Shown piece by piece: positions 15,434 through 23,969 of a stretch of DNA of 64,000 nt; positions within the stretch are counted from its first letter, which is position 1; every line of letters begins with the position of its first letter. The translations under genes were made by a program, and so were the position numbers. Where the stretch lies: positions 4,960,001-5,024,000 of the forward strand of contig NZ_CP021780.1 of the NCBI RefSeq assembly GCF_002192415.1, in the 5' to 3' direction. The notes under the pieces were generated by a model. It made no database searches and had not been told where the DNA came from. It saw only the letters and a program-made list of their open reading frames with translations. Source of the DNA: Paenibacillus donghaensis. GTDB lineage: Bacteria > Bacillota > Bacilli > Paenibacillales > Paenibacillaceae.

Positions 15434-16163
15434 TAAGAGAATGGTCAAAGAATATATACAATCCCTTCATCAGTTAACGGGAATTCCACGCCATAAATTA
15501 GAAGACTATGGAACTACCAATAGCCTGATGAATGCTCTGGAGCATCCCCATTCCCTGGAACTTACTTCAATGCAACTACAGAAAGTAGAACAGCTAAATG
15601 AATTTCTTATCTCCCATCGTGTTCTGCAGTGGGAAGAGGAAAATACACAGCGAAAAATTACATCTCCTGATCTGGCAGGAAGCTACTTCTCCGCATTTTT
15701 ACTCGGGCTAAGGGATCGAGAACGCTTCATGGTTGCCTTCTTAGATAATGGTAACCATGTGATTGAAACACGAATTATTTCTGAAGGTGGTCTAACCGAA
15801 GCTCCCGTTTATCCCCGCAATATTTTAAAGGCTGCGCTGAATTGTGACTGCACATCCATCATTATGGCGCATAACCATCCGGGCGGAAGTCTGAAGCCAT
15901 CTTGGGAGGATATGGAGATGACTAAACGAATGGTTGCGATCTTTGAACCGCTCCACATTGGTATTTTGGATCACATCATTATTGGTAATGCTGGCTTTAC
16001 TTCACTTGCACAGATGGGACAATTACCAAAAGCAGTTGAAGAGGCGATTAGTTACGAGGCCATCACCCTCAAAAGTCTGGAGGAAGTCGAACGGTATATT
16101 CCCGCTCCTTATCCGGAACCCATATGGGATGGTGTAGTACGTGAGGAAGAATGGGAGCGCTAA
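15414..16163 (+). CDS. radC: RadC-like JAB-domain protein
   Basis: This 249-residue protein has the metalloprotease-like JAB motif MAHNHPGGSLKPSWEDMEMT near residues 144-163 (HxHPxGxxxxSxxD), as in RadC/UPF0758. The usual RadC N-terminal helix-hairpin-helix is replaced by an unrelated helical stretch of about 80 residues, and a 35-residue tail follows the JAB domain. RadC-like proteins are frequent in plasmids and conjugative elements; their biochemical role is unsettled. It sits between tadB-like and tadC-like genes. The start is an ATG after AAAGGAG inside the upstream gene. Confidence 0.86.
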   Translation: MAQDSLDKRMVKEYIQSLHQLTGIPRHKLEDYGTTNSLMNALEHPHSLELTSMQLQKVEQLNEFLISHRVLQWEEENTQRKITSPDLAGSYFSAFLLGLRDRERFMVAFLDNGNHVIETRIISEGGLTEAPVYPRNILKAALNCDCTSIIMAHNHPGGSLKPSWEDMEMTKRMVAIFEPLHIGILDHIIIGNAGFTSLAQMGQLPKAVEEAISYEAITLKSLEEVERYIPAPYPEPIWDGVVREEEWER

Positions 16164-16178
16164 AGGAGGTGACTGTCT

Positions 16179-17054
16179 ATGATGTCCGGATTACTATTGT
16201 TCATGGGTTTGCTTTTTGCTGCTGGAACTTATCTCGTACTAGCAGACCTGATTAAACTTCCTACACTTGCTGCCTCGAAGGCTGTCATTCGAGTCGCACG
16301 AACTGGGAAGAAAAGCAGTTCTAGCTTAGATGCTCTTGTCTTTCGTATCTCTTCCTGGCTAGCTCCAAAACTTCCACTAAGTGAATACTATAAACGCAAA
16401 ACTGCTGCGACCCTTCAGTCAGCTGGCATTCCACTAACCCCGCAAGCCTTTGTAGCCCATTCCATTGTAAAAGCAGGTCTGATTTTCGGTTTAGGATTAG
16501 TCAGCCTGCCAATTTTACCGCTGATTTCACCACTCTTTATCTTTTTGGCTATCGCCGTATTTTTCAAGAATATCGGTGCGGCAAGTGAATCTGTTCGCAA
16601 AAAAAGAGAAGAAATTGAAGCCGAACTCCCACGGTTTGTGGCCACTATCGCGCAAGAACTTAAAGCAACCAGAGACGTGCTGCGGATGCTTGAGGTCTAC
16701 GCCAAAAATGCCAAGAACAGCTTACAGAGTGAATTATTTATTACTATAGCGGACATGAAGAGCGGTAATCAGGAGACGGCACTGCTGAGGCTAGAGACCC
16801 GTATTAGCAGCACGATGTTATCGGATATTGTGCGTGGGTTGCTAGCCGTATTACGCGGGGATCAGGGAGTCGTCTATTTTGAAATGCTCGCGCATGACTT
16901 CAAATTGGTAGAGATCCAGCGACTCAAGCTTATTGCAATGAAACGCCCAGGCAAAGTACGCAAGTATTCATTCTATATGCTCGGATGCTTTATGTTGATG
17001 TACATTGTCATTTTGGGCATGGAGATCATGCAGGCGATGGGCAAGTTATTCTGA
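16179..17054 (+). CDS. TadC-like platform protein (T2SS F domain)
   Basis: This 291-residue protein has an N-terminal membrane helix, a central pair (about residues 87-128) and a C-terminal helix (267-287). The F-domain core contains EAELPRFVATIAQELKATRDVLRML near residue 147, a TadC-type hallmark. AAAGGAGGTGA precedes the ATG by 8 bases. It pairs with the TadB-like protein. Confidence 0.84.
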   Translation: MMSGLLLFMGLLFAAGTYLVLADLIKLPTLAASKAVIRVARTGKKSSSSLDALVFRISSWLAPKLPLSEYYKRKTAATLQSAGIPLTPQAFVAHSIVKAGLIFGLGLVSLPILPLISPLFIFLAIAVFFKNIGAASESVRKKREEIEAELPRFVATIAQELKATRDVLRMLEVYAKNAKNSLQSELFITIADMKSGNQETALLRLETRISSTMLSDIVRGLLAVLRGDQGVVYFEMLAHDFKLVEIQRLKLIAMKRPGKVRKYSFYMLGCFMLMYIVILGMEIMQAMGKLF

Positions 17055-17088
17055 TGCATACCATCTAGAAGGAAAGGAGGAATGCTTG

Positions 17089-17481
17089 GTGTCCATCCTC
17101 CGAAGTAAGCGCGGAGAAGGTTACGTCGATGTGGTGGTGCTAGTATTGGCTGCCATGTTATGCGTAGCTCTGGCGATCAAGGTGTTTCCGGCTTTTGTTG
17201 TAAAGAATCAACTGGACACTTTCGCCGCGGAACTGGCACGAGAAGCTGAGATATCCGGTAGAGTTGGCAGTGAGACTACTGAGCGTGCTAGTGAATTACA
17301 AACACAAACCGGTCTATACCCTACAATTACGTGGAGTAGAACCGGACAAATTCAAATTAACGAAGAAGTAACGGTAACTTTGAAAACCTCTGTTAATATC
17401 GGACTATTTGGGGATTTTGGCTCCTTCCCCATTGAACTCACCGCCAGAGCTCAAGGAAAGTCTGAGGTGTATTGGAAATGA
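17089..17481 (+). CDS. TadE-like pseudopilin (DUF4320-like)
   Basis: This is a 130-residue protein. The basic start LRSKRGEGYVD is followed at once by one membrane helix (about residues 12-32) and an extracellular domain (TQTGLYPTITWSRTGQIQIN). It matches DUF4320-type proteins found beside CpaF and TadB/C genes in Clostridia. G-E-G-Y-V-D repeats the step seen in the 76-residue protein at 9143 and may be cut by the element's prepilin peptidase. GGAGG lies 8 bases before the GTG at 17089; a TTG at 17086 is an alternative. It overlaps the next gene by 4 bases. Confidence 0.8.
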   Translation: MSILRSKRGEGYVDVVVLVLAAMLCVALAIKVFPAFVVKNQLDTFAAELAREAEISGRVGSETTERASELQTQTGLYPTITWSRTGQIQINEEVTVTLKTSVNIGLFGDFGSFPIELTARAQGKSEVYWK

Positions 17482-18017
17482 AGTGGCTGACTAACAAATC
17501 CGGAAATGGCTTTCCGTTAGTTGTTGCCATTGTGTTGGCAATACTGATGTTTTCCTGTGCAATTTTTGAATATATGCGTCTAACGATTATCGCCAGTGGT
17601 GTACGGGATGCCGTGCAAAGCTCCATTATTGCCGTGGTTGCTGAAAACTACAGTAATGTATACAGCAGCCTGCGGCAAAGTTACTCCGGTGGTTATCTAC
17701 GGTCCGGAAACGAATGGCAGGAGCAGGTCTCCATAGGACATATCTATCCTCAGCTACAAGAGAATTTGGGACTGACCCAACAAGGGACACGATATGCCAA
17801 GCTAATTGGAGATCAAGCGGAATATAGCGTCTCGGGATTAAACGTAACTCTCATCAATGCACCTTTTGCTCCTTTATCTCCGAGCACCACGGAACAATTC
17901 ACGGCAGAAGCATTAATTCAGCTGGAAGTGCCCCTTTCCTTTGGCTGGGGTCATCTACCTCCCATGAAGGCGGAGTTACATGTTAAAGCAATATATATGC
18001 CTCGATTCAACCCATAA
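17478..18017 (+). CDS. TadE/TadG-like pseudopilin
   Basis: This 179-residue protein starts with a short basic head, SGNGFPLVVAIVLAILMFS and one membrane helix, followed by a soluble outer domain with YSGGYLRSGNEWQEQ. It has the minor-pseudopilin layout of TadE/TadF. The ATG at 17478 overlaps the upstream stop; a TTG at 17472 is possible. G-N-G-F at the helix start is the third copy of the prepilin-like step. Confidence 0.75.
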   Translation: MKWLTNKSGNGFPLVVAIVLAILMFSCAIFEYMRLTIIASGVRDAVQSSIIAVVAENYSNVYSSLRQSYSGGYLRSGNEWQEQVSIGHIYPQLQENLGLTQQGTRYAKLIGDQAEYSVSGLNVTLINAPFAPLSPSTTEQFTAEALIQLEVPLSFGWGHLPPMKAELHVKAIYMPRFNP

Positions 18018-18134
18018 ACTCGTTAAATATTTTTGAGTTTGCTGATTTCATTGGATTTTACAGATTTATACAGTAAAATAGAAGAACGGGATCCTCTTGT
18101 AAGAACACAAATATGCTATAAGGAGTTGAGAATC

Positions 18135-18709
18135 ATGAAGCGAAAGATATGGGCTTTTGCCGGAGGAATTGTGCTTGTTGGTCTTATAGTCACTTGGGCA
18201 GCATGGCCACAGCAAGACAGTAGTCAGATACCTGATCCAACCAATACTATAACCACAGCAATTCCTTCTGAAATTAATGTTTCTGAAATAGAGCCAAGCC
18301 CTACTAACTCCCCCACAATCTAAGCCCAAGTCCCTCCCCCATCTCTGTTGCCGAAATTACCCCTCAGCCTACTATATCTGAAACTCCTATACTTCAGCCG
18401 GAAAAGGAAAAGAAGAACGTTGAAGTACCGATTACACAACCTGCAAAAACACCTAAACCTACCCAGCCACCTAAGCCAAAGGTTAAGGCTTCTACAAAAC
18501 CACAGTCTCCTGCTTCTACTCCAGCTTACGAGGAAAAGACAACTCAACCAAATAAACAAAAAGATGAACCAAAGGCTGGAGCAAAAAATAATGATGGGAA
18601 GGTTTACGTTCCTGGCTTTGGATGGGTTGAGGATCAAGGCGGCGGAACCCAAGTTGTTGAAACTGGAAATAATGGTGATTTGAATAAGCAAGTTGGAGAC
18701 ATGGATTAA
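18135..18709 (+). pseudogene. DUF6550-like membrane-anchored protein with a frameshift at a C-run
   Basis: The first part (from ATG 18135, ribosome site AAGGAG) encodes one membrane helix and a Pro/Thr linker and stops at 18321-18323. The second part continues in another frame from about 18308 to the stop at 18707-18709. It encodes a proline/lysine-rich linker and KVYVPGFGWVEDQGGGTQV, the signature of DUF6550-type proteins. The switch must fall between 18308 and 18323 and coincides with a run of five C (18310-18314). One base lost would restore about 191 residues. It may be a real mutation, a phase-variable tract, -1 slippage in translation, or a sequencing error. Confidence 0.82.
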
Positions 18710-18726
18710 AATCACTAAAACATGAG

Positions 18727-18755
18727 AAAAGACGCGGCGTGTTGCTGCGTCTTTT
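18727..18755 (+). terminator. Rho-independent terminator
   Basis: A perfect 9-base repeat (18727-18735 / 18747-18755) whose right arm runs into T-rich CTTTTTCTTTT. It closes the TadE/DUF6550 segment before the large secreted protein gene. Confidence 0.8.
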
Positions 18756-18775
18756 TCTTTTGGGAGGCATTGGTT

Positions 18776-20518
18776 ATGAGTCGATTTTTTAAATGTATGT
18801 TTATCCTATTACTTACAATGACCTTCTTCATACCGTATATTTCAAATGCTGATGGTACTGGTGATGGGAATATTGACATTGGCGGTGGTGGTTTAGGTAG
18901 CGGTAGTGGGGAAAACTTTTGGAATACAAATGATGAAGGAGTTAGGGTGACTGTAATAAGAGCAACTGATCAGGTTGCGGTATCTACCCCTATTGATTTT
19001 ACAAATCGCACTCCTCCAAGCTCACTTATTCATTTCGGAAAAGTCAGTAAACTACAGTACAGCAAAGGGACAACTTTAAAACCGTCAACTGCCCCTTACA
19101 CATATGTACAGCCTGGAGAACGTCTACCTTACATTATTAAGTCGAGTCAAGCTGAACCAAGTTTAGAGCTCATCAAAAGATATTTTTGTTCAGAGTACAT
19201 GGCAATGCGCATCGCTAATGCAACAAATATAGATTACGAAACTTTAATAAATGGTAACTACAAACTTCTTATAGAACCCATCGCTTATATTACATTCCAA
19301 GGTGTGAAAATGGCGATGACCGCTCATGAGACCGCTTTGTACGATCAAATTCTTAATGGCGGATTACGTTCAAAAATGGTTAGCCTCACTCATCAAAATC
19401 TACCCTTATCCATATTTCTAGAGACCTCCGATCTTGGCTTCCCCGCTTGGAATGGTTCTACCAGCAATCGTGTCAGTAACGATCAAATTATTACTTCCCT
19501 TGGTTTGGGCATTGTCCGCTTTAATAACGTCCCTACTATCCCGTCCCCCAGTCAGACGAGCTACCAATACCGGACAGATACCGATGTGATTACCTCCGTA
19601 CATCTTTCCACCTCTGTTGAAATCACCCCCGATAATCCTGCACGAGTTACATTTACGATTATGGGCAGCACTTACACGGTAACGAACATTGTCATCCCGG
19701 AAGGCGATAGTCAGTTGGTTTGGATAAAATGGCACACACCTAGCAGTCCACAATCAGCCTCTATTCAGGTGAGTTCAACAAATGGCTCACTTAGCGTTTC
19801 TTCTATAACAGCTTCTATTGTCGATCTAAACCAAAATCCCCCGCCCAACCCTACTGCCACAGATCGTAACGATTCATTTCACCTCCCTGCAGTTCCTAAC
19901 TATCCATCAAAAACTACTGCCTCCTGGGGTATATGGTCGGCTAGTTGGCATGAATACTGGGTCTGGATTTCTAACTGGCAATGGCACAGTACCGGAAAGG
20001 ACACCGGCTACTGGATAGATTATGGATATTGGAAAGATAAAGGGCGGTGGGATTATATCTGGACCAGCTATTTCGCTTCCCTATCTGCCACCCAATCAGT
20101 CGTACCTGATACTAAATCACCCGTTCTTTCCTCCAATAGGATGAAATCAGGATATGGCATTGAGATAACCAGCAACAGCACTACCTCTTCTAATGCTCCT
20201 AGTAGTCACATCACCGGTACCCAGCACGCTGTCACCTATTTCCCGGAGTTTTCTTATCAAACCTACTGGCGACTTCACGACCTAAAATCAGGTGGAGTGA
20301 ACGCCAATTTTTGGTTGAAGACTAATGAATACTCAACATACCAAAGTCGAGTTCACTTTACGCCTGTTTGGTTCCCTGATGGACCCTATATTCCAATTAC
20401 TCGCATCCTAGATGCTTGGACACCAGAAGGCATGCTGACTCTTCAACTGCAAGAAACGATTACGATCTCCGGGAACCTATTCTCTGATTGGCATATTGCA
20501 CCGAAAAAAACAAAATAG
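18776..20518 (+). CDS. Large secreted protein of the transfer element, 580 aa
   Basis: A signal peptide (MSRFFKCMFILLLTMTFF, cut near SNA-DG) is followed by a glycine-rich stretch and a globular part containing GVKMAMTAHETALYDQIL and LTHQNLPLSIFLETSDLG (about residues 178-225). Next is an Ig-like beta region (about 260-360). An aromatic segment follows near residues 400-450, rich in Trp and Tyr (WHEYWVWISNWQWHS, YWIDYGYWKDKGRWDY). No C-terminal anchor is seen. Position and aromatic content suggest a surface-exposed or channel-associated component, comparable to DUF5704-like proteins of related elements. The ATG at 18776 follows GGGAGG. Function not recognised. Confidence 0.7.
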   Translation: MSRFFKCMFILLLTMTFFIPYISNADGTGDGNIDIGGGGLGSGSGENFWNTNDEGVRVTVIRATDQVAVSTPIDFTNRTPPSSLIHFGKVSKLQYSKGTTLKPSTAPYTYVQPGERLPYIIKSSQAEPSLELIKRYFCSEYMAMRIANATNIDYETLINGNYKLLIEPIAYITFQGVKMAMTAHETALYDQILNGGLRSKMVSLTHQNLPLSIFLETSDLGFPAWNGSTSNRVSNDQIITSLGLGIVRFNNVPTIPSPSQTSYQYRTDTDVITSVHLSTSVEITPDNPARVTFTIMGSTYTVTNIVIPEGDSQLVWIKWHTPSSPQSASIQVSSTNGSLSVSSITASIVDLNQNPPPNPTATDRNDSFHLPAVPNYPSKTTASWGIWSASWHEYWVWISNWQWHSTGKDTGYWIDYGYWKDKGRWDYIWTSYFASLSATQSVVPDTKSPVLSSNRMKSGYGIEITSNSTTSSNAPSSHITGTQHAVTYFPEFSYQTYWRLHDLKSGGVNANFWLKTNEYSTYQSRVHFTPVWFPDGPYIPITRILDAWTPEGMLTLQLQETITISGNLFSDWHIAPKKTK

Positions 20519-20536
20519 AAAGTTGGTGCTGCATTT

Positions 20537-21217
20537 ATGCTGCTGCCCATCATTGTGCTGCTCCTCTGCCTTCTTGGCGGAGGAGCTGTTTTATTTCACC
20601 TCATGAAAAGTAAATCGAAATCCAATATTACCACTGATCTTGCCATGCAAACAGCACAAGAATTCGTCCAAGTACAAGACATTCATGGGAACTTCCTTCA
20701 TACACAAGGCGGTTGGCTGATGAGCTATTTACGGATCTTCCCGATTAGTCTGGATTTATTGAGCACTTCAGAAAAACGGATGCTTATTAGCAAGCTGACA
20801 GCCGAATTATCCTCTTTCAACTATCCATTTAAGTTTCTTGCGGTAAGCCGCCCTGTAGATATTTCTCCTCTAATTTCAGAACTCAGTGCCTTACTCTCTA
20901 CCGCAGACCCTAAGCAGAAAGAACTGCTCCGGCAAGAAATGCTGCAGATGAACACGCTCACTCTCTCAGGTGAAGTAGTTGAGCGACAATTTTATTTAAT
21001 CCTCTGGCAGCGACAAAATGACGGAACTGAACAGGACCTCTTGGACAAAGCTAAAAGGCTTGCCCAGCATTTTGAAGATGGCCAAGTGCAGACCCAACTT
21101 TTAAAACAGCAAGACATCGTTCAGTTATGCAACTTAGTTAACAATCCCTCCTACACTCACCTCGAAACGACAGAACCTGAAAATGTGATTCCTTTTCTTT
21201 CGAAGTTGGAGGTGTAG
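20537..21217 (+). CDS. Membrane-anchored protein resembling a VirB4/TraC N-terminal domain
   Basis: This 226-residue protein has an N-terminal membrane helix (residues 2-20). A domain follows starting QVQDIHGNFLHTQGGWLMSYLRIFPI (about residue 46), which resembles the first domain of TraC/TrsE/VirB4 proteins, but no ATPase domain follows. The complete VirB4 is encoded two genes downstream. It may hold VirB4 at the membrane or be an assembly subunit. The upstream ribosome site is weak. Homology was judged by eye only. Confidence 0.62.
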   Translation: MLLPIIVLLLCLLGGGAVLFHLMKSKSKSNITTDLAMQTAQEFVQVQDIHGNFLHTQGGWLMSYLRIFPISLDLLSTSEKRMLISKLTAELSSFNYPFKFLAVSRPVDISPLISELSALLSTADPKQKELLRQEMLQMNTLTLSGEVVERQFYLILWQRQNDGTEQDLLDKAKRLAQHFEDGQVQTQLLKQQDIVQLCNLVNNPSYTHLETTEPENVIPFLSKLEV

Positions 21218-21220
21218 AAC

Positions 21221-22042
21221 TTGGATCCCTTCACCGCGAAGTTACTCTCCAAAATAGCCTTTAAAATCGCCTCGGACGAACAAGCTCGTAAACGAATATT
21301 GATGCTGATTTTACTTCCGGCAGCCACCTTATTAGTTCTCATCGCTATGGTTCTACAACTGCTTACCTCCCCCTTAGAGTCACTCAAAATTTGGCTCTCA
21401 GCTGATGAAACTCCCATTGTAAATGAAATGCGTATCGACTATGGTTTCACCCAAATTCTACAAAATACCGACGAAGGATATGCGGAAAGCCAGGGACAGC
21501 AATATGAGGGAGTAACGTTTAAGGATGGAAGTCGCGAAGTTGTCTATTACAACCAAATGGACTCCCGTTGGGCAGATAAACCTTATGGTCCCAGGGACAC
21601 CATTGGCGTATCCGGTTGCGGTCCAACTTCCTTATCAATTGTCGTTTCGACCCTCACCAGTAAAAGGATCGATCCATTCACTATGTCTAATTGGGCATAT
21701 AACAATGGTTATTTGGCAGAAGGAACTGGTAGCTACCATAGCTTAATTCCTGATGGTGCTCAGCATTTTGGTTTAAATGTTCAAGGTGCTGCTCAAAAAG
21801 ACCAGCAAACCATCATTAATGCCTTATCTAGTGGAAAACTGGTTGTTGCCATTATGGGTAAAGGTCACTTCACTTCCTCCGGCCATTTCATGGTTCTTCG
21901 AGGTGTCACCACTGAAGGCAAGATCCTTGTCGCCGATCCAGCCAGTCGAAAGCGAAGTGAGCAGGAATGGGATTTCTCCATTATTTTGAACGAAGCCAGA
22001 AAGAATGCAGCAGCAGGTGGCCCCTTCTGGATCATAAGTTGA
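21221..22042 (+). CDS. Membrane-anchored C39-like cysteine peptidase
   Basis: This 273-residue protein has a membrane helix near residues 26-46, a spacer, and a C39_2-type papain-like domain. Visible residues are the catalytic Cys in SGCGPTSLSIV (about residue 131), the His in SGHFMVLRG (about 223) and the Asp in VADPASR (about 237). VVYYNQMDSRWADKPYG is the usual opening of the domain. In Gram-positive T4SS a wall-active enzyme is expected (VirB1-like); here a C39-like fold fills the slot, though its substrate could be peptidoglycan cross-links or a protein. GGAGG lies before the TTG start. Confidence 0.8.
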   Translation: MDPFTAKLLSKIAFKIASDEQARKRILMLILLPAATLLVLIAMVLQLLTSPLESLKIWLSADETPIVNEMRIDYGFTQILQNTDEGYAESQGQQYEGVTFKDGSREVVYYNQMDSRWADKPYGPRDTIGVSGCGPTSLSIVVSTLTSKRIDPFTMSNWAYNNGYLAEGTGSYHSLIPDGAQHFGLNVQGAAQKDQQTIINALSSGKLVVAIMGKGHFTSSGHFMVLRGVTTEGKILVADPASRKRSEQEWDFSIILNEARKNAAAGGPFWIIS

Positions 22043-22058
22043 AAGGAGAACTGATATT

Positions 22059-23873
22059 TTGAAACCCACATCTCCATCTTTATTTGTGAATCCTTCGCTT
22101 CTAAACGCAATCACTCCTATGGGCCTGGAGTTTTCTCGGAACGGCCTTGTGATTGGTGAACAAACAGCTAAAATGTATGGCGTCATTCAGTATCCTCCCA
22201 AAACCGATGTCGGTTGGCTCTCCACTCTAACCAATATGCCATCTACCATGGTATCCATCGGTTTTCAACCTATAGATAATAGCGCCTTAATCTCCGCAAT
22301 ATCCAAATCCATTACACAAAATCGCAGCATGGCCGACAGTGCTAAAGATCCTCTTACCCGTCAACGAGCAGACAAGGCGGCTACCGATGGTGAGAACATT
22401 ATGATGCAGATTGACCAAAACAGTGAAACGGTTGGCCTTATGAATGTAATGGTCATGCCATTTGCAGAAGATGACAAGCAGTTCACCCGCGCATGTAGAC
22501 GTGTTGAAAATACCTTCAGTATGATGCGCTGCAAAATTCGCAACCTGGCCCATCTTCAAAAAGAAGGCTTTCGTCACCTATCCCCCATGTACCCTGCACA
22601 AGATCAAATTGGGGATATCCTAAATAAAATCATGCCGATGAGCACCTTCGTGGGAGGCTTTCCCTTTGCAAGTTCTGGCTTCAACGACGGCACGGGCTAT
22701 TACTTCGCCAAAGACGCTAGCGGCGCATTGGTTATCGTCGATACATGGAAACGCGGCGGCGACCGAACCAATTCAAACATCGTCATTATGGGCGTGGCTG
22801 GCGTAGGTAAATCTACAGCTGTAAAACATGTGGCACTTAGCGAATACATGAAGGGTACCAAGATTATTTTTATTGATCCAGAATCGGAATATAAGGAACT
22901 CTGCCAGAGGCTAAATGGTGACTGGATTAACGCCGGCGGTGGATCAAATGGTAGAATCAATCCGCTTCAAATCCGTCCAGCTCCTCGCGATGAAGAAGAT
23001 GAGATATTTCCGCTTTATAAAGATGAAGGTCACGGTATGTCCGATATGGCGCTTCATCTGAAGAATCTGGAAATCTTCTTTAATCTCTACATCCCTGACC
23101 TGACCATGATGCAAAAAGCTGTCCTTAAGCAATGTTTGATTGAGTTGTATAATCAGTTTCTAATTACGTGGACCACAGATATTACGAAACTAGCCAGCAC
23201 CGACTTCCCTACTTTTTCTGACCTCTACGCTCTGATTCATGGCAAGGAAAAGAAGCTTGGAGATGAAGTGTATAAAGAGTTGTCCCTACTGTTGCATGAT
23301 ATTGCACATGGTGGGGACTCTTTTTTATGGAATGGTCACAGCACCATTCAAACCCATAGCCGCTGCATTTGCTTGGACACTCATACTCTTCAAAATACTT
23401 CTGAGAATATCAAGCGAACCCAATACTTTAACCTCTTATCCTGGTGCTGGGAGCAAATGTCACAGGACCGGACAGAGCGCGTGCTGCTGATCTGTGATGA
23501 ATGTTATTTGATGATTGACCCTAACGTCCCGCAGAGCCTAGTATTCTTACGAAATGTAGAGAAACGCGCTCGAAAATATGAAGCCGGCCTTGCGATTATC
23601 TCTCATAGTGTCGTGGACTTTCTAGCCCCTGAGGTCAAGATGTACGGGCAAGCACTACTGGATATACCTTGTATCAAAATACTGATGGGGACAGACGGGA
23701 AGAATCTTCAAGAAACACGAGAGCTTTATAACTTAACAGATGCAGAGGAAGAACTTCTGGCCAGCAAGAAGCGTGAACATGCTTTGTTAATGATTGGCTC
23801 CAAGAGGTTGCATGTCCATTTTGATATCCCTGAATATAAATTTGCATATATGGGAACAGCAGGAGGTCGATGA
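22059..23873 (+). CDS. virB4: VirB4-type T4SS ATPase
   Basis: This 604-residue protein is the conserved motor of conjugation. It has its own N-terminal domain (about residues 1-230), Walker A MGVAGVGKSTAV near residue 246, IIFIDPESEYKEL, Walker B VLLICDECYLMID near residue 477, and the C-terminal motif YEAGLAIISHSVVDF typical of VirB4/TraE. The TTG start lies about 10 bases after AAAGGAG. It partners with the VirB3-like and VirB6-like proteins far upstream, which argues that the whole block is one machine. Confidence 0.92.
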   Translation: MKPTSPSLFVNPSLLNAITPMGLEFSRNGLVIGEQTAKMYGVIQYPPKTDVGWLSTLTNMPSTMVSIGFQPIDNSALISAISKSITQNRSMADSAKDPLTRQRADKAATDGENIMMQIDQNSETVGLMNVMVMPFAEDDKQFTRACRRVENTFSMMRCKIRNLAHLQKEGFRHLSPMYPAQDQIGDILNKIMPMSTFVGGFPFASSGFNDGTGYYFAKDASGALVIVDTWKRGGDRTNSNIVIMGVAGVGKSTAVKHVALSEYMKGTKIIFIDPESEYKELCQRLNGDWINAGGGSNGRINPLQIRPAPRDEEDEIFPLYKDEGHGMSDMALHLKNLEIFFNLYIPDLTMMQKAVLKQCLIELYNQFLITWTTDITKLASTDFPTFSDLYALIHGKEKKLGDEVYKELSLLLHDIAHGGDSFLWNGHSTIQTHSRCICLDTHTLQNTSENIKRTQYFNLLSWCWEQMSQDRTERVLLICDECYLMIDPNVPQSLVFLRNVEKRARKYEAGLAIISHSVVDFLAPEVKMYGQALLDIPCIKILMGTDGKNLQETRELYNLTDAEEELLASKKREHALLMIGSKRLHVHFDIPEYKFAYMGTAGGR

Positions 23874-23875
23874 TC

Positions 23876-23965
23876 ATGGACAAAAAGAAACAGCTTGTTG
23901 AGCTTTTCTTCTATATGGGTCTAGTGGTCATTGGGATTATATTGTTATTCATGAAGGAAGGGTAA
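23876..23965 (+). CDS. 29-residue single-pass membrane peptide
   Basis: This tiny gene follows virB4 directly: the in-frame ATG at 23876 has AGGAGG 9 bases upstream, inside the last codons of virB4. The peptide has a charged start (MDKKKQLVELFF), one membrane helix (YMGLVVIGIILLF) and a short charged end. The next gene starts 4 bases after its stop. Ribosome site, spacing and composition support translation. It may be a small regulator or subunit of the VirB4 complex. Confidence 0.6.
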   Translation: MDKKKQLVELFFYMGLVVIGIILLFMKEG

Positions 23966-23969
23966 ACTA

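Noticed and set aside
18348..18683. Leucine/lysine-rich frame inside the DUF6550-like gene
   Set aside because: It is the wrong frame of the Pro/Lys linker; the true frame ends in the family motif.
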